The notes: generated from the sequence alone by a model not told the origin. Counted from the stretch's first letter, positions 52,281 through 62,796 are shown. The stretch is DNA of 64,000 nucleotides from Rhizobium lentis (GCF_017352135.1 NZ_CP071456.1:186001-250000), one strand, 5' to 3'. A program made the numbers and translations.

Positions 52281-53276
52281 ATGAAACTCGCAAAGACACT
52301 TGCGCTCGGCGTAGCGCTCGCCGTCGCCATGATGGCCGGCACCGCCAGCGCCGAGGACATCAAGATCGGCCTGGTCGTCAAGTCGCTTGGCAACGGCTTC
52401 TTCGACGCCGCCAACAAGGGCGCCCAGGAAGCAGCCAAGGAGCTCGGCGGCGTGGAGGTAATCTACACCGGCCCAACCTCGACGACGGCCGAAGGCCAGA
52501 TCGAAGTCATCAACTCGCTGATTGCTCAGGGCGTCGATGCCATCGCCGTTTCGGCCAACGATCCCGACGCGCTCGTACCGGCACTGAAGAAGGCCACGCA
52601 GCGCGGCATCAAGGTGATCTCCTGGGATTCCGGCGTGGCACCCGAAGGCCGCATCCTGCAGCTCAACCCGTCTTCCAACGAGCTGATCGGCAAGATGTGC
52701 CTGACGCTCGCCAAGAATCATCTCGAAGGCGGCAAGGGCGATTTCGCCATCCTGTCGGCGACCACCACCTCGACCAACCAGAACATCTGGATCGACCAGA
52801 TGAAGAAGCAGCTCAAGGACTTCCCGGGTCTCAACCTCGTCACCACGGTCTACGGTGACGACCTCTCCGACAAGTCCTATCGCGAAGCCGAAGGCCTGCT
52901 GAAGTCGAACCCGAACGTCAAGGTCATCGTCGCTCCGACGACCGTCGGCGTTCTGGCCGCCTCCAAGGTCGTCGAGGACAAGGGCCTTATCGGCAAGGTC
53001 TACGTCACCGGTCTCGGCCTGCCGTCCGAAATGGCCGGCGCGATCAAGTCGGGCGCCACGAAGGAATTCGCCATCTGGAACCCGATCGACCTCGGCTACT
53101 CCGCAACGCAGATCGCCTATCGCCTCGTCAAGGGCGAAACCGATGGCAAGCCCGGCAGCGAAATCGAAGCCGGTCGCATGGGCAAGATCAAGGTCGGTGA
53201 CAACGGCGAAGCCGCCATGGCCGATCCCTTCGTCTATAATGCCTCGAACATCGACCAGTTCTCCAAGGTCTTCTGA
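52281..53276 (+). CDS. rhaS: Rhamnose ABC transporter, periplasmic binding protein
   Basis: A 331-residue type I (ribose-like) binding protein with signal peptide MKLAKTLALGVALAVAMMAGTASA. The mature part begins EDIKIGLVVKSLGNGFFDAANKGAQ, typical of CUT2 systems. GGGAGGA precedes ATG 52281; an in-frame GTG six bases earlier is less likely. An intercistronic hairpin follows, as is usual after abundant binding-protein genes. Confidence 0.93.
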   Translation: MKLAKTLALGVALAVAMMAGTASAEDIKIGLVVKSLGNGFFDAANKGAQEAAKELGGVEVIYTGPTSTTAEGQIEVINSLIAQGVDAIAVSANDPDALVPALKKATQRGIKVISWDSGVAPEGRILQLNPSSNELIGKMCLTLAKNHLEGGKGDFAILSATTTSTNQNIWIDQMKKQLKDFPGLNLVTTVYGDDLSDKSYREAEGLLKSNPNVKVIVAPTTVGVLAASKVVEDKGLIGKVYVTGLGLPSEMAGAIKSGATKEFAIWNPIDLGYSATQIAYRLVKGETDGKPGSEIEAGRMGKIKVGDNGEAAMADPFVYNASNIDQFSKVF

Positions 53277-53294
53277 CCCGGAGCATTAAAAGAG

Positions 53295-53318
53295 CCCGGC
53301 GGCTGTGCGGCCGCCGGG
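53295..53318 (+). terminator. Intercistronic hairpin between rhaS and rhaT
   Basis: CCCGGCGGC pairs with GCCGCCGGG (53295-53303 with 53310-53318) across a six-base loop, 18 bases after the rhaS stop. Probably stabilises the rhaS message or attenuates the downstream genes. Confidence 0.6.
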
Positions 53319-53347
53319 ATTTCCCATTCGACACTGGTGGAAATCTG

Positions 53348-54883
53348 ATGAACGCCGCCTTTCAACAACCCATCACGGACAGTAAAACCGGCGATGCGCC
53401 CGCCATTCTGGAAATGCGCGGCATCTCCCAGATCTTTCCCGGGGTGAAGGCGCTCGACAATGTCAGCATCGCGCTCCATTCCGGTACGGTGACGGCGCTG
53501 ATCGGCGAAAACGGCGCCGGCAAGTCGACGCTCGTCAAGATCCTGACCGGCATCTACAGGCCGAACGAGGGCGAGATACTCGTTGATGGCCTGCCGACGA
53601 GCTTTGCCAGCGCCCAGGCCGCAATCGATGCGGGCGTGACCGCCATCCATCAGGAAACCGTGCTGTTCGACGAGCTGACGGTTGCCGAAAACATCTTCCT
53701 CGGCCATGCGCCGCGCACGCGCTTTCGCACCATCGACTGGCAGGCGATGAACAGCCGCTCGAAGGCGTTGCTGACCGCGCTTGAAAGCAATATCGATCCG
53801 ACGATCCGGCTGAAGGACCTCTCGATCGCGCAGCGCCATCTGGTGGCGATTGCTCGCGCTTTGTCGATCGAGGCCCGCATCGTCATCATGGACGAGCCGA
53901 CGGCCGCCCTTTCCCGCAAGGAGATCGACGATCTCTTCCGCATCGTCCGGGGCCTGAAGGAACAGGGAAAGGCGATCCTCTTCATCAGCCACAAGTTCGA
54001 TGAGCTTTACGAAATCGCCGACGATTTCGTCGTCTTCCGCGACGGCCGCGCCGTCGGTCGGGGCAAGCTCAAGGAAACGCCGCAAGACGAGATCGTCCGC
54101 ATGATGGTCGGCCGCGACGTCGATAACGTCTTTCCGAAGATCGAGGTCGCCATCGGCGGTCCAGTGTTCGAAGTCGAAAAATACAGCCACCGCACCGAAT
54201 TCCGCGATATCTCGCTGACACTCCGCAAGGGCGAAATTCTCGGCATTTACGGCCTCATCGGCGCCGGACGTTCGGAGCTCGCGCAATCGCTCTTCGGCAT
54301 CACCAGGCCGCTCTCCGGCAGGCTGACGCTTGAGGGCCGGGAAATTTCGATCCATTCCCCGCATGATGCCATCAAGGCCGGCATCGTCTACGTGCCGGAA
54401 GAGCGCGGCCGCCACGGCCTGGCGCTGCCGATGCCGATCTATCAGAACATGACGTTGCCGTCGCTGGCGCGCACCTCGCGCAAGGGCTTTCTGCAGGCAG
54501 CGGAAGAATTCGCGCTCGCCCGCAAATATGCCGAGCGGCTGGATCTGCGCGCTGCCGCGCTCTCCGTGCCGGTCGGCACGCTGTCGGGCGGCAACCAGCA
54601 GAAGGTGGTCATCGGCAAGTGGCTCGCCACCATGCCCAAGGTCATCATCCTCGATGAGCCGACCAAGGGAATCGACATCGGCTCGAAGGCCGCCGTGCAT
54701 GGCTTCATCAGCGAGCTTGCCGCAGAGGGCCTTTCCATCATCATGATCTCTTCCGAACTGCCTGAGATCATCGGCATGTCGGACCGTGTGCTGGTCATGA
54801 AGGAAGGCCTGTCGGCCGGGCTCTTCGAGCGCGATCAGCTTTCGCCGGAAGCGCTGGTGCGCGCGGCGACCGGAAACGCATGA
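53348..54883 (+). CDS. rhaT: Rhamnose ABC transporter, ATPase (two-domain)
   Basis: A 511-residue CUT2-type ATPase with two nucleotide-binding domains. The N-terminal domain has Walker A GENGAGKS (53-60) and Walker B IVIMDEPTAAL, while its signature is degenerate (LSIAQRHL). The C-terminal domain has a degenerate Walker A (GLIGAGRSE) and an intact signature LSGGNQQK. That asymmetry is normal for RbsA/XylG-like proteins. It energises RhaP/RhaQ. Confidence 0.93.
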   Translation: MNAAFQQPITDSKTGDAPAILEMRGISQIFPGVKALDNVSIALHSGTVTALIGENGAGKSTLVKILTGIYRPNEGEILVDGLPTSFASAQAAIDAGVTAIHQETVLFDELTVAENIFLGHAPRTRFRTIDWQAMNSRSKALLTALESNIDPTIRLKDLSIAQRHLVAIARALSIEARIVIMDEPTAALSRKEIDDLFRIVRGLKEQGKAILFISHKFDELYEIADDFVVFRDGRAVGRGKLKETPQDEIVRMMVGRDVDNVFPKIEVAIGGPVFEVEKYSHRTEFRDISLTLRKGEILGIYGLIGAGRSELAQSLFGITRPLSGRLTLEGREISIHSPHDAIKAGIVYVPEERGRHGLALPMPIYQNMTLPSLARTSRKGFLQAAEEFALARKYAERLDLRAAALSVPVGTLSGGNQQKVVIGKWLATMPKVIILDEPTKGIDIGSKAAVHGFISELAAEGLSIIMISSELPEIIGMSDRVLVMKEGLSAGLFERDQLSPEALVRAATGNA

Positions 54884-54893
54884 GGTGATGGGC

Positions 54894-55895
54894 ATGGCCA
54901 GACTGATCAGAAAGCGTGAAACCCTGCTCTTTGCCATCATCGTCGTGATGATTGCCGTCTTCTCGACGCGGGCCGCCGATTTCGCCACGCCGGACAATCT
55001 CGCCGGCATCTTCAACGATACCGCGATCCTCATCATTCTGGCGCTTGCCCAGATGACGGTCATTCTGACCAAATCGATCGATCTTTCGGTGGCCGCCAAC
55101 CTTGCCTTTACCGGCATGGCGATTGCGATGATGAATGCCGCATTTCCGGGCCTACCATTGATCGTGCTGATCCTTGCCGCGGTCCTGATCGGCGCGGCTC
55201 TCGGCACCATCAACGGCTTCCTCGTCTGGCGCCTCGAAATCCCGCCGATCGTCGTGACGCTGGGCACGCTGACCATCTATCGCGGCATGGCCTTCGTGCT
55301 GTCGGGCGGAGCGTGGGTGAATGCGCACCAGATGACGCCGACCTTCCTCGCCGTTCCCCGCACGCCGATCCTCGGCCTGCCGGTGCTGAGCTGGGTCGCG
55401 GTCATCATCGTCGCGCTGATGTACATGCTGCTGCGCTACAGCCAGTTCGGCCGCTCCGCCTATGCGACCGGCGGCAATCCCACGGCTGCCGTCTATGCCG
55501 GCATCGATACGGGCCGCACCAAGTTCCTCGCCTTCGTGCTCTCGGGCGCGCTCGCCGGCCTTTCCAGCTATCTCTGGGTGTCGCGCTATGCCGTCGCCTA
55601 TGTCGACATTGCCAACGGCTTCGAGCTCGACAGCGTTGCGGCCTGCGTCATCGGCGGTATCTCCATTGCCGGCGGCGTCGGCTCGGTCGCCGGCACGGTG
55701 CTCGGTGCGCTCTTTCTCGGTGTCATCAAGAACGCCCTGCCGGTTATCGGCATCTCACCCTTCACCCAGATGGCGATCTCCGGAACCGTCATCATTCTCG
55801 CCGTCGCCTTCAACGCCCGGCGTGAGCGCAACCGGGGCCGCATCATCCTGCGCGACCGCGCCGCAGCCGAGATCAGTACGGAGGCCGCAGCATGA
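54894..55895 (+). CDS. rhaP: Rhamnose ABC transporter, permease 1
   Basis: A 333-residue CUT2-type permease with about nine membrane segments. It contains the conserved ILTKSIDLSVAANLAFTGMA and YATGGNPTAAVYAGID motifs and ends with a basic cytoplasmic tail. Start choice among GTG 54885, ATG 54888 and ATG 54894 is not certain; the last has GAGGTG at a good distance. It overlaps rhaQ by four bases. Confidence 0.9.
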   Translation: MARLIRKRETLLFAIIVVMIAVFSTRAADFATPDNLAGIFNDTAILIILALAQMTVILTKSIDLSVAANLAFTGMAIAMMNAAFPGLPLIVLILAAVLIGAALGTINGFLVWRLEIPPIVVTLGTLTIYRGMAFVLSGGAWVNAHQMTPTFLAVPRTPILGLPVLSWVAVIIVALMYMLLRYSQFGRSAYATGGNPTAAVYAGIDTGRTKFLAFVLSGALAGLSSYLWVSRYAVAYVDIANGFELDSVAACVIGGISIAGGVGSVAGTVLGALFLGVIKNALPVIGISPFTQMAISGTVIILAVAFNARRERNRGRIILRDRAAAEISTEAAA

Positions 55896-56899
55896 GCAAC
55901 CTATCCACGCACGAGAAGCGCGTCATCCCCGACCGTCTCGGTACGCCGTTGCGCCGTGTCGCCGCCAGCTGGGAGGTGCTGCTTTTCGGCGTCGCCGTCC
56001 TGATCTTCATCTTCAACTCCCTGGCCTCGCCTTATTTCCTCGATGCCTGGAACCTCTCGGACGCCACCTTCAACTTCACCGAAAAGGCGATGATCGCCTT
56101 TGCCATGGCGCTGCTCGTCATTTCGGGCGAGATCGACCTTTCGGTCGCCGCCATCATCGCCCTCGCCTCAACGGCGATGGGCGCGGCAGCACAGGCCGGC
56201 GTCGGCACGCCGGGCCTGGTGCTGATCGGCATCGCCACCGGCCTTGCCTGCGGCATCTTCAACGGCGTGCTCGTCTCGGTGCTGAAGCTGCCGTCGATCG
56301 TCGTCACCATTGGCACGATGAGCCTGTTCCGCGGCATTTCCTACATCGTGCTCGGCGACCAGGCCTACGGCAAATATCCCGCCGACTTCGCCTATTTCGG
56401 CCAGGGCTATGTCGTCTGGGTGTTCTCGTTCGAATTCGTGCTCTTCATCGTACTGGCGATCCTTTTCGCCATCCTGCTGCATGCGACGAATTTCGGCCGT
56501 CAGGTCTATGCGATCGGCAACAATGATTTCGCCGCCCGCTTCTCCGGCATCCCGGTCGAGCGCGTCAAATTCATTCTTTTCCTGCTGACCGGCGTCATGA
56601 GCGGCATTGCCGCCGTCTGCCTGACCTCGCGCCTCGGCTCGACCCGGCCGTCGATCGCTCAAGGCTGGGAACTCGAAGTCGTCACCATGGTCGTCCTCGG
56701 CGGCATCTCCATCCTCGGCGGCTCCGGCACGATCGGCGGCGTCGTCATCGCTGCCTTCGTCATGGGCCTCGTCACCTTCGGGCTCGGTCTCCTGAACGTG
56801 CCTGGCATCGTCATGTCGATCTTCATCGGCCTGCTTCTCATCATCACCATCGCCATTCCGATCATCGCCCGCCGCATCAAGCTCATGAGCTCCCGATGA
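55892..56899 (+). CDS. rhaQ: Rhamnose ABC transporter, permease 2
   Basis: A 335-residue CUT2-type permease. It has [23 protein letters not shown] and [22 protein letters not shown], the family's conserved loops. It forms the membrane pore with RhaP. The stop overlaps the rhaU start (ATGA). Confidence 0.92.
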   Translation: MSNLSTHEKRVIPDRLGTPLRRVAASWEVLLFGVAVLIFIFNSLASPYFLDAWNLSDATFNFTEKAMIAFAMALLVISGEIDLSVAAIIALASTAMGAAAQAGVGTPGLVLIGIATGLACGIFNGVLVSVLKLPSIVVTIGTMSLFRGISYIVLGDQAYGKYPADFAYFGQGYVVWVFSFEFVLFIVLAILFAILLHATNFGRQVYAIGNNDFAARFSGIPVERVKFILFLLTGVMSGIAAVCLTSRLGSTRPSIAQGWELEVVTMVVLGGISILGGSGTIGGVVIAAFVMGLVTFGLGLLNVPGIVMSIFIGLLLIITIAIPIIARRIKLMSSR

Positions 56900-57216
56900 C
56901 CTTAGAAAAACACGCCTTCAAGATGCAGCTCAATCCCGGCATGGAGGCCGAATACCGCAAGCGCCATGACGAGATCTGGCCGGAACTGGTCGATCTCCTG
57001 CACCAGTCCGGCGCCAGCGACTATTCCATCCATCTCGACCGCGAGAGCAACACGCTGTTCGGCGTGCTAACGCGGCGCGCCGATCACACGATGGCGAGCC
57101 TGCCGGACCATCCGGTCATGAAAAAATGGTGGACGCATATGGCTGATATCATGGCGACCAATCCGGATAATTCGCCTGTTCAAAGCGACCTCGTCACCGT
57201 CTTTCACATGCCATGA
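56896..57216 (+). CDS. rhaU: L-rhamnose mutarotase
   Basis: A 106-residue dimeric alpha/beta protein that interconverts the alpha and beta anomers of rhamnose. Family motifs: [27 protein letters not shown] with the active-site histidine, [18 protein letters not shown] and WWTHMADIM. RhaU was established as the rhamnose mutarotase in R. leguminosarum. It overlaps both neighbours by four bases. Confidence 0.95.
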   Translation: MTLEKHAFKMQLNPGMEAEYRKRHDEIWPELVDLLHQSGASDYSIHLDRESNTLFGVLTRRADHTMASLPDHPVMKKWWTHMADIMATNPDNSPVQSDLVTVFHMP

Positions 57217-58592
57217 ACTCCAGCTCCTATCGCCGCATCGCCGTCCTCGACATCGGCAAGACCAATGCCAAGGTGGTCGTGCTCGATAGCGAGACCGGCG
57301 CCGAAGCCGCCGTCCTGAAACGGCCGAACATTGCGATCAAAACCGGTCCCTATCCGCATTACGACATAGAGGCGCTCTGGTCCTTCGGGCTCGATGCGCT
57401 GAAGAGCCTTGCGCGGGAACCCGGTTTCGACGCCATTTCGATTACCACCCATGGCGCCGCCGCCGCACTCATCGGCGCGGACGGGGCGCTTGCCATGCCG
57501 GTCATCGATTACGAACACGAATATCCTGAGGTAATCCGCGACGCCTACACCGCGTTGCGGCCCTCCTTTGAAGAAACCTTCTCGCCGCGCCTCGCAATGG
57601 GTCTCAATATCGGCGCGCAGCTGCACTATCAGAAAAACGCCTTTCCCGAAGAATTCGCCACCGTGAGGGCCATTCTCACCTATGCGCAATATTGGGCGGC
57701 GCGGCTGACCGGTGTGGCCGCCAATGAACTGACCTCGCTCGGCTGTCATACCGACCTCTGGAACCCGGGACGCGGCACCTACTCCTCGCTCGTCGACAGG
57801 CTCGGCATTCGCGATCGGATGGCGCCGATCCGTTCGGCCTTCGATGTGCTCGGTCCTGTGCTGCCCGAGATCGCGGCCGAACTCGGTCTTTCGGCACCTG
57901 TGCCGGTCTATTGCGGCATCCATGATTCCAACGCCTCGCTGCTTCCGCACCTGGTCCGTCGCGAGGCACCCTTCGCCGTCGTTTCAACAGGCACCTGGGT
58001 GATCACTTTCGGCGTCGGCGGCGATCTCGGTCATCTCGATCCCAGCCGCGATGCGCTCGCCAATGTCGATGCCTATGGCCGCGCCGTCCCCTCCTCGCGT
58101 TTCATGGGCGGGCGGGAATTCGAAATTCTTTCGGCCGAGATCGGTCCGGTGAACGACGAAGCCGCCTGGGCCGAGATCGGTCCGGTGATTGCCAGGGGCA
58201 TGATGCTGCTGCCCAATGTCGCCCCCGGCTCCGGGCCCTTTCCCGGGAAGGCAAGCCGCTGGATCGGCGCGGAGGAAGCGGGCCGCGAGGCGCGTCATGC
58301 CAGCGCCTGCCTCTATCTCGCTCTGATGACCGATGCCTGTCTCGGACTGACCGGCGCCAAAGGTCTTGTCGTCGTCGAAGGACCGTTTGCCCTGAACGAG
58401 ACCTATCTGAAACTGCTTGCCGCGCTTGTCGGCCGCGAGGTGCTCGCCCTTCCCGGTTCGACCGGCACCAGCCAGGGCGCGGCCCTTCTCACCGGCATCC
58501 GGCCGGCATCAGGCGCAGAGACACATTTTCCGCCAGCCGATATCCCGGGACTGGCCGCCTACCGCAACCGCTGGTACGCGGCGATGGAATAG
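57213..58592 (+). CDS. rhaK: Rhamnulokinase / sugar kinase of the rhamnose locus
   Basis: A 459-residue FGGY-type carbohydrate kinase. The phosphate loop is [15 protein letters not shown] (about residues 8-22). The adenosine region includes [14 protein letters not shown] and [14 protein letters not shown], with the base-type aspartate in [15 protein letters not shown]. In R. leguminosarum RhaK is needed both for phosphorylation and for activity of the transporter. It ends the operon. Confidence 0.92.
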   Translation: MNSSSYRRIAVLDIGKTNAKVVVLDSETGAEAAVLKRPNIAIKTGPYPHYDIEALWSFGLDALKSLAREPGFDAISITTHGAAAALIGADGALAMPVIDYEHEYPEVIRDAYTALRPSFEETFSPRLAMGLNIGAQLHYQKNAFPEEFATVRAILTYAQYWAARLTGVAANELTSLGCHTDLWNPGRGTYSSLVDRLGIRDRMAPIRSAFDVLGPVLPEIAAELGLSAPVPVYCGIHDSNASLLPHLVRREAPFAVVSTGTWVITFGVGGDLGHLDPSRDALANVDAYGRAVPSSRFMGGREFEILSAEIGPVNDEAAWAEIGPVIARGMMLLPNVAPGSGPFPGKASRWIGAEEAGREARHASACLYLALMTDACLGLTGAKGLVVVEGPFALNETYLKLLAALVGREVLALPGSTGTSQGAALLTGIRPASGAETHFPPADIPGLAAYRNRWYAAME

Positions 58593-58669
58593 GTCTCTTC
58601 CCAAGAGCGGTCTTGTTCGCCCCGGCCTTGCGGTTAGTGTGCACCTCGAAAATCATTCGAGGAGACATC

Positions 58670-59428
58670 ATGACAGAGACATTCGATCCGCGTGGCCTTG
58701 CATCCTCGCTTCACAGCCTGCGCCGAGCCGCCAGGCAGGAGGAAACGAGCACCTTTTCGCTGCCGGCCGATCTGCATCAGGCGATGGAGGCGCAGAATTT
58801 TCTGGCAGCAGCGGACGGTATTTCCAGCAATGCCTGGAAGGTGACGGTCTCCCCGCAGGCCCAAGCCGTCACCGCCCCCTTGCACCCTTACGTCGAAGCC
58901 GTCTCGGGTGCCAACATTCCGTGGTATCCGGGTCTGAAATTCGAAACCGAGATCGCCGTCCGCCTCGGCAAGGATCTGCCGATCCGCTCAGGTGTGCCGT
59001 ACAATCGCGCCGAAGTTGTCGAGGCGATCTCCGCTGTCTATCTCGGCGCCGAACTGCTGGTCAGCGCCGTCAGGGAAAGCGGCGGCGTTTCGTTTCTACT
59101 GTTCCTCGCCGACCGCCTCGGCAACAGCGGCTACGTGCTCGGCCCGAAGCTGGACAATAGTGCCGTCGACACTGCCGGCGGCACGCCGCTCAAGGTCACC
59201 TATGCCGGTCGCACCATCTATGACGGTCCGGCGCGGCATCCAAAGGGTGATGTTCTCACCTGGCTCGTCGATTACGCCAATGATGGGCTGCGCCCTGAAA
59301 CATCGCTGAAGGCGGGTGCGCTCATCACGACAGGCACGTTGAGCGGCGCGATCGAACTGAGCGAACCCGGCGAGATCGACATCCTGCTCGGCGACAGCAG
59401 GCTGAGCTTCTCGGTGTCGCAGGCATGA
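58670..59428 (+). CDS. 2-keto-4-pentenoate hydratase/FAH-family protein
   Basis: A 252-residue protein of the hydratase/decarboxylase branch of the fumarylacetoacetate hydrolase superfamily. The metal-ligand region reads KFETEIAVRLGKDLP (E-x-E pattern) and the C-terminal TTGTLSGAIELSEPGEIDI is typical. GAGGAG precedes ATG 58670. It lies 77 bases after rhaK but belongs to no rhamnose step. It may act on a keto-acid from another pathway. Confidence 0.8.
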   Translation: MTETFDPRGLASSLHSLRRAARQEETSTFSLPADLHQAMEAQNFLAAADGISSNAWKVTVSPQAQAVTAPLHPYVEAVSGANIPWYPGLKFETEIAVRLGKDLPIRSGVPYNRAEVVEAISAVYLGAELLVSAVRESGGVSFLLFLADRLGNSGYVLGPKLDNSAVDTAGGTPLKVTYAGRTIYDGPARHPKGDVLTWLVDYANDGLRPETSLKAGALITTGTLSGAIELSEPGEIDILLGDSRLSFSVSQA

Positions 59429-59540
59429 TCTGACTGTAATTTTGGTCTCCGGATTGGTGATTGTCATCCGCTTCCGCCTATTGTAAATAAACTTGACTAT
59501 TAACTGAAGGTTTACTCTGGCGCGTGGCCGGAGGCGGAAA

Positions 59541-60431
59541 ATGAAAATGACGTTTCAACCGCGGATGCAGAACAAGATCCAGGGCTTTTCCGTCATGGGC
59601 GGCGTGCATCGCCGCCTGTGGAACGGCATCGTCGCCGATGTCTGGGATGTAGAATGCGCCTCTTATGCTGGCGGCTATTATGTCTCACAGGATCCGCGGC
59701 TCTTCATCATGCTCGACAAACGCGGACCGGGCAATTCGCGCATCAAGCTTTCGCCGAGAGCGCAAGGCGCCGTTCAGGACACGGAAAAACGGCCGATCTC
59801 CTACGTGCCGGCCGGCATGGAAGTCTGGGCCGAGCTGACCGACGTGCACTCGGTGCGCCATCTCGACCTGCATTTCGATGCCGGCACCATCAGCCGCCGG
59901 TTGACGGAGGATATCGACCCGCGCCGGCTGGAAAGTCCCCAGCTTCTGTTTTCCGATGAACGGGTCCTGGCGCTCGCGCAGCTTGTCGCTGCCGAATGCC
60001 TCAATCCGGAGCCGCTGCACGATCTCTATGGCGACGGCCTTGCCTTGGCGTTGATCATCGACGTACTGAAGCTTTCCAGGGCCGTGCCACGCAAACGCAG
60101 CAAACTCGCCGGCTGGCAGCTTCGCCGCGCCACCGACTTCATCGAAGAAAACTGCCTGCGCAATATCCGCCTCGAGGAACTCGCCGACCTGACCGGCCTC
60201 TCGCAATCGCATTTCAGCCATGCCTTCAAAGCCTCGACCGGCATCGCTCCCCATCAATGGCAGACCAATGCCCGGCTCGACAAAGCAAAGCGGCTGCTCA
60301 TCGAGAGCCAATATGCGCTGACGGCCATCGCCGCCGAAACCGGCTTTGCCGATCAGGCGCATTTTACCCGCGTCTTCCGCAAACATGTCGGCACCACGCC
60401 GGCAAGCTGGAAGAAGGCTCAAGTTGCCTGA
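59541..60431 (+). CDS. AraC-family regulator next to siderophore-receptor gene
   Basis: A 296-residue AraC protein. The C-terminal HTH pair is clear (IRLEELADLTGLSQSHFSHAFKASTGIAPHQWQ and LTAIAAETGFADQAHFTRVFRKHVGTTPASWKK). It lies upstream of and in line with the TonB receptor gene, as for AraC activators of siderophore uptake (for example RhrA or PchR types). A 10-bp perfect inverted repeat (60444-60478) between them is its likely binding site. I see no IRO box before this gene itself. Confidence 0.87.
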   Translation: MKMTFQPRMQNKIQGFSVMGGVHRRLWNGIVADVWDVECASYAGGYYVSQDPRLFIMLDKRGPGNSRIKLSPRAQGAVQDTEKRPISYVPAGMEVWAELTDVHSVRHLDLHFDAGTISRRLTEDIDPRRLESPQLLFSDERVLALAQLVAAECLNPEPLHDLYGDGLALALIIDVLKLSRAVPRKRSKLAGWQLRRATDFIEENCLRNIRLEELADLTGLSQSHFSHAFKASTGIAPHQWQTNARLDKAKRLLIESQYALTAIAAETGFADQAHFTRVFRKHVGTTPASWKKAQVA

Positions 60432-60438
60432 CGGCAAC
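60423..60438 (+). terminator. Small hairpin at the AraC stop codon
   Basis: GTTGCC (60423-60428) pairs with GGCAAC (60433-60438) around the TGA stop. It is short and has no T-run. Confidence 0.3.
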
Positions 60439-60443
60439 GCTCA

Positions 60444-60478
60444 TTGGGCAATTGTTTGCAATGCGGAGAATTGCCCAA
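60444..60478. promoter_or_regulatory. Inverted repeat upstream of TonB receptor, possible AraC site
   Basis: TTGGGCAATT (60444-60453) and AATTGCCCAA (60469-60478) are perfect complements separated by 15 bases, about one and a half helical turns. The spacing suits a protein dimer better than an RNA hairpin. Confidence 0.5.
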
Positions 60479-60523
60479 GAACGTTCAATTTTCGTCGATC
60501 GAGACAAGCCCACCCAATAAAAT

Positions 60524-60538
60524 TGAGTTAGGCACTCA
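60524..60538. promoter_or_regulatory. IRO-box-like site (TGA-N9-TCA), probable RirA operator
   Basis: TGA (60524-60526), nine bases, TCA (60536-60538), inside TTGAGTTAGGCACTCAT. It lies just after an AATAAAAT sequence that may be the -10 box. This is the core of the IRO motif linked to RirA control of iron-uptake genes in rhizobia. Confidence 0.6.
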
Positions 60539-60594
60539 TCTTATTCAAGGTTTCGCCGCGTGGTCAGCGTCGCGGCACGAGTGGGGTACAAGAC

Positions 60595-62754
60595 ATGCGT
60601 GGGCAGACCAGGGGTCCCATCTTCAAGACAAGTTTGTTGGCAGGCGTTGCGCTCGCCGGCCTGATGGCGGGCATCGCCTCGGCGCAGGACGCAACCTCGA
60701 CGGAGCTTGAGCCGATCGTCATCCAGGGCGGCAGCGACACCGCGACCAGTCCGGTCAAAGGTTATGTCGCCAAGAACTCCTCCACCGGCTCCAAGAGCGA
60801 CACTCCCCTTAATGAAATCCCGCAATCCGTTTCCGTCATCGGCACTGAGGAAATGGAAGACCGCGGCATCACCAACAAGATCGACGAGGCGCTGCTTTAT
60901 ACGCCTGGCGTCACATCGCAGCCCTTCGGCAACGACGGCGATACGGACTGGTTCTACATCCGCGGCTTCGACGCGACGCAGACTGGCGTCTTCTTCGACA
61001 ATCTGACACTCTTCAGCTACGGCTTCGGAGGCTTCCAGCTCGATCCCTTCATGCTGGAGCGCGTCGAGGTGCTCAAGGGTCCCGCCTCCGTACTTTACGG
61101 CGGATCAAACCCCGGCGGCATCGTCAACCTCGTTCGCAAGCGCCCGCTCGACGAGCCGCTCTTCTATACGGAGATCGGCATCAACAGCAACGGCAACGCC
61201 TTCACCGGTTTCGATGTCTCCGACAAGATCGGCTCCAGCGGAACGATGAGCTATCGCATCACCGGCAAGGTCGCCGGCGGCGACAACTATTCGGATTTTT
61301 CCGAGGATCTGCGCGGCTTCATCATGCCGCAGCTGACGATTTCGCCGGATGACAGCACGAGCTTCACCGTCTGGGGCTATCTCGCCGGCCTCGACCAGGT
61401 CCATACCGGCAACGGCTTCTTCCCCTATGTCGGCACGGTCGAGGACGCGCCTTTCGGCAAGATCGATCGCGACGCCTTCTATGGCGAGCCTGACATCGAT
61501 GACGGCAGCTATGTACAGAAGATGTTCGGCTACGAATTCGAGCATGAATTCGACAATGGCATCAAGTTCTCCCAGAACGCCCGCTACGGCCGGCTCGACA
61601 AGCATGAAGTCGGGCCCTACCTGAACGGCTGGGTCGGCGGCGTGCCGACAGGACCGGATTATCAGCTGGCGCGCATCGGCTTCGAAGGCCGCTCAGGCGT
61701 CGATACCTTCTCGATCGATAACCGGCTCGAAGGCGAGGCCGAAATCGGCGGCACCACGCATAACCTGCTCGTTGGGCTCGATTATACCTATTACCGCCTC
61801 GACAATTGGCAGTCCTGCTGCGGCTCCAATCCGATCAGCGCCACCGATCCCGTCTACGGCACGGCGCAAGGTGCCAATTTTGTCTATGCCGACAATGTCA
61901 TCACCAAGAACCAGATCGGCGTCTATGCCCAGGACCGTATCCATTTCGGTGATGGCTGGCTGCTGACGCTCAACGGTCGCTACGACTATGTCGACATCAA
62001 CCAGGATGCCGTGATCGGCACAACCTACAGCACCAACGACAGCGCCGTCAGCGGCCGTATCGGCCTTGCCTATGAACTCGACAATGGCCTGACGCCCTAT
62101 GTCAGCGCCGGTACGTTCTTCAATCCGCTGATCGGCACAGGCGTCTCGGGCGCGCTGAAGCCGGAGGAAGGCGAACAATTCGAAGGCGGCATCAAATATG
62201 AGCCGAGCTTCTTCGACGGTTCGCTGACCGCATCGGTCTTCCACATCACCAAGCGCAACAACACGGTCACCAATCCCGTGACCTTCGCCCAAAGCCAGCT
62301 CGGCGAGGTCGTTTCGCGCGGCGCCGAACTTGAAGGCAAGGTCAATATCAACGAGAACTGGAAGGTTCTGGCCTCGCTTGCCTATACGGACATGGAAGTA
62401 ATGGAAAACGAGGCCAATCCGGCTCTCGTCGGCAATTCGCCCTACATCGTGCCGAAGGTGACCGCCTCCCTGTGGATCGACTATACGCTGACGACAGGTG
62501 CCTTCGAGGGCATGAGCTTCGGCGCGGGTGTGCGCCATCAGGGCTGGTCCTGGGCCGATGAAGCCAATACCCAGAAGGTGCCGGCCGCCACCCTCGTCGA
62601 CGCCGCGATCCGCTACGACAGGCAAGACTGGGGCGCCTCGCTCAACGTCACGAACCTCTTCGACAAGGAATATGTCAAGGGTTGCAGCGCGCTGACCGTC
62701 TGCGGTTACGGCGATGCCCGCACCGTCACCTTCAAGCTCAGCAGGAAGTGGTAA
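60595..62754 (+). CDS. fhuA: TonB-dependent siderophore receptor (FhuA-like)
   Basis: A 719-residue outer-membrane receptor. Signal peptide about residues 1-30 (FKTSLLAGVALAGLMAGIASAQ), then a TonB-box-like LEPIVIQG, the plug domain (SDTPLNEIPQSVSVIGTEEMEDRGI to EVLKGPASVLYGGSNPGGIVNLVRKRP) and a beta-barrel ending in the outer-membrane signature KLSRKW with terminal aromatic residue. The order receptor-fhuC-fhuD points to ferric hydroxamates such as vicibactin or ferrichrome. The frame is intact throughout, of interest because a fhuA pseudogene has been described next to fhuDCB in one R. leguminosarum strain. Confidence 0.92.
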   Translation: MRGQTRGPIFKTSLLAGVALAGLMAGIASAQDATSTELEPIVIQGGSDTATSPVKGYVAKNSSTGSKSDTPLNEIPQSVSVIGTEEMEDRGITNKIDEALLYTPGVTSQPFGNDGDTDWFYIRGFDATQTGVFFDNLTLFSYGFGGFQLDPFMLERVEVLKGPASVLYGGSNPGGIVNLVRKRPLDEPLFYTEIGINSNGNAFTGFDVSDKIGSSGTMSYRITGKVAGGDNYSDFSEDLRGFIMPQLTISPDDSTSFTVWGYLAGLDQVHTGNGFFPYVGTVEDAPFGKIDRDAFYGEPDIDDGSYVQKMFGYEFEHEFDNGIKFSQNARYGRLDKHEVGPYLNGWVGGVPTGPDYQLARIGFEGRSGVDTFSIDNRLEGEAEIGGTTHNLLVGLDYTYYRLDNWQSCCGSNPISATDPVYGTAQGANFVYADNVITKNQIGVYAQDRIHFGDGWLLTLNGRYDYVDINQDAVIGTTYSTNDSAVSGRIGLAYELDNGLTPYVSAGTFFNPLIGTGVSGALKPEEGEQFEGGIKYEPSFFDGSLTASVFHITKRNNTVTNPVTFAQSQLGEVVSRGAELEGKVNINENWKVLASLAYTDMEVMENEANPALVGNSPYIVPKVTASLWIDYTLTTGAFEGMSFGAGVRHQGWSWADEANTQKVPAATLVDAAIRYDRQDWGASLNVTNLFDKEYVKGCSALTVCGYGDARTVTFKLSRKW

Positions 62755-62796
62755 GTTGACAATCTGAGTTTAGTTTTGCAGGAACCTGCTGGAGAA

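Noticed and set aside
53234..55276. 680-codon minus-strand frame opposite rhaT and rhaP
   Set aside because: Shadow of the rhaT/rhaP coding sequence; composition is unlike a real protein and no ribosome binding site is seen.
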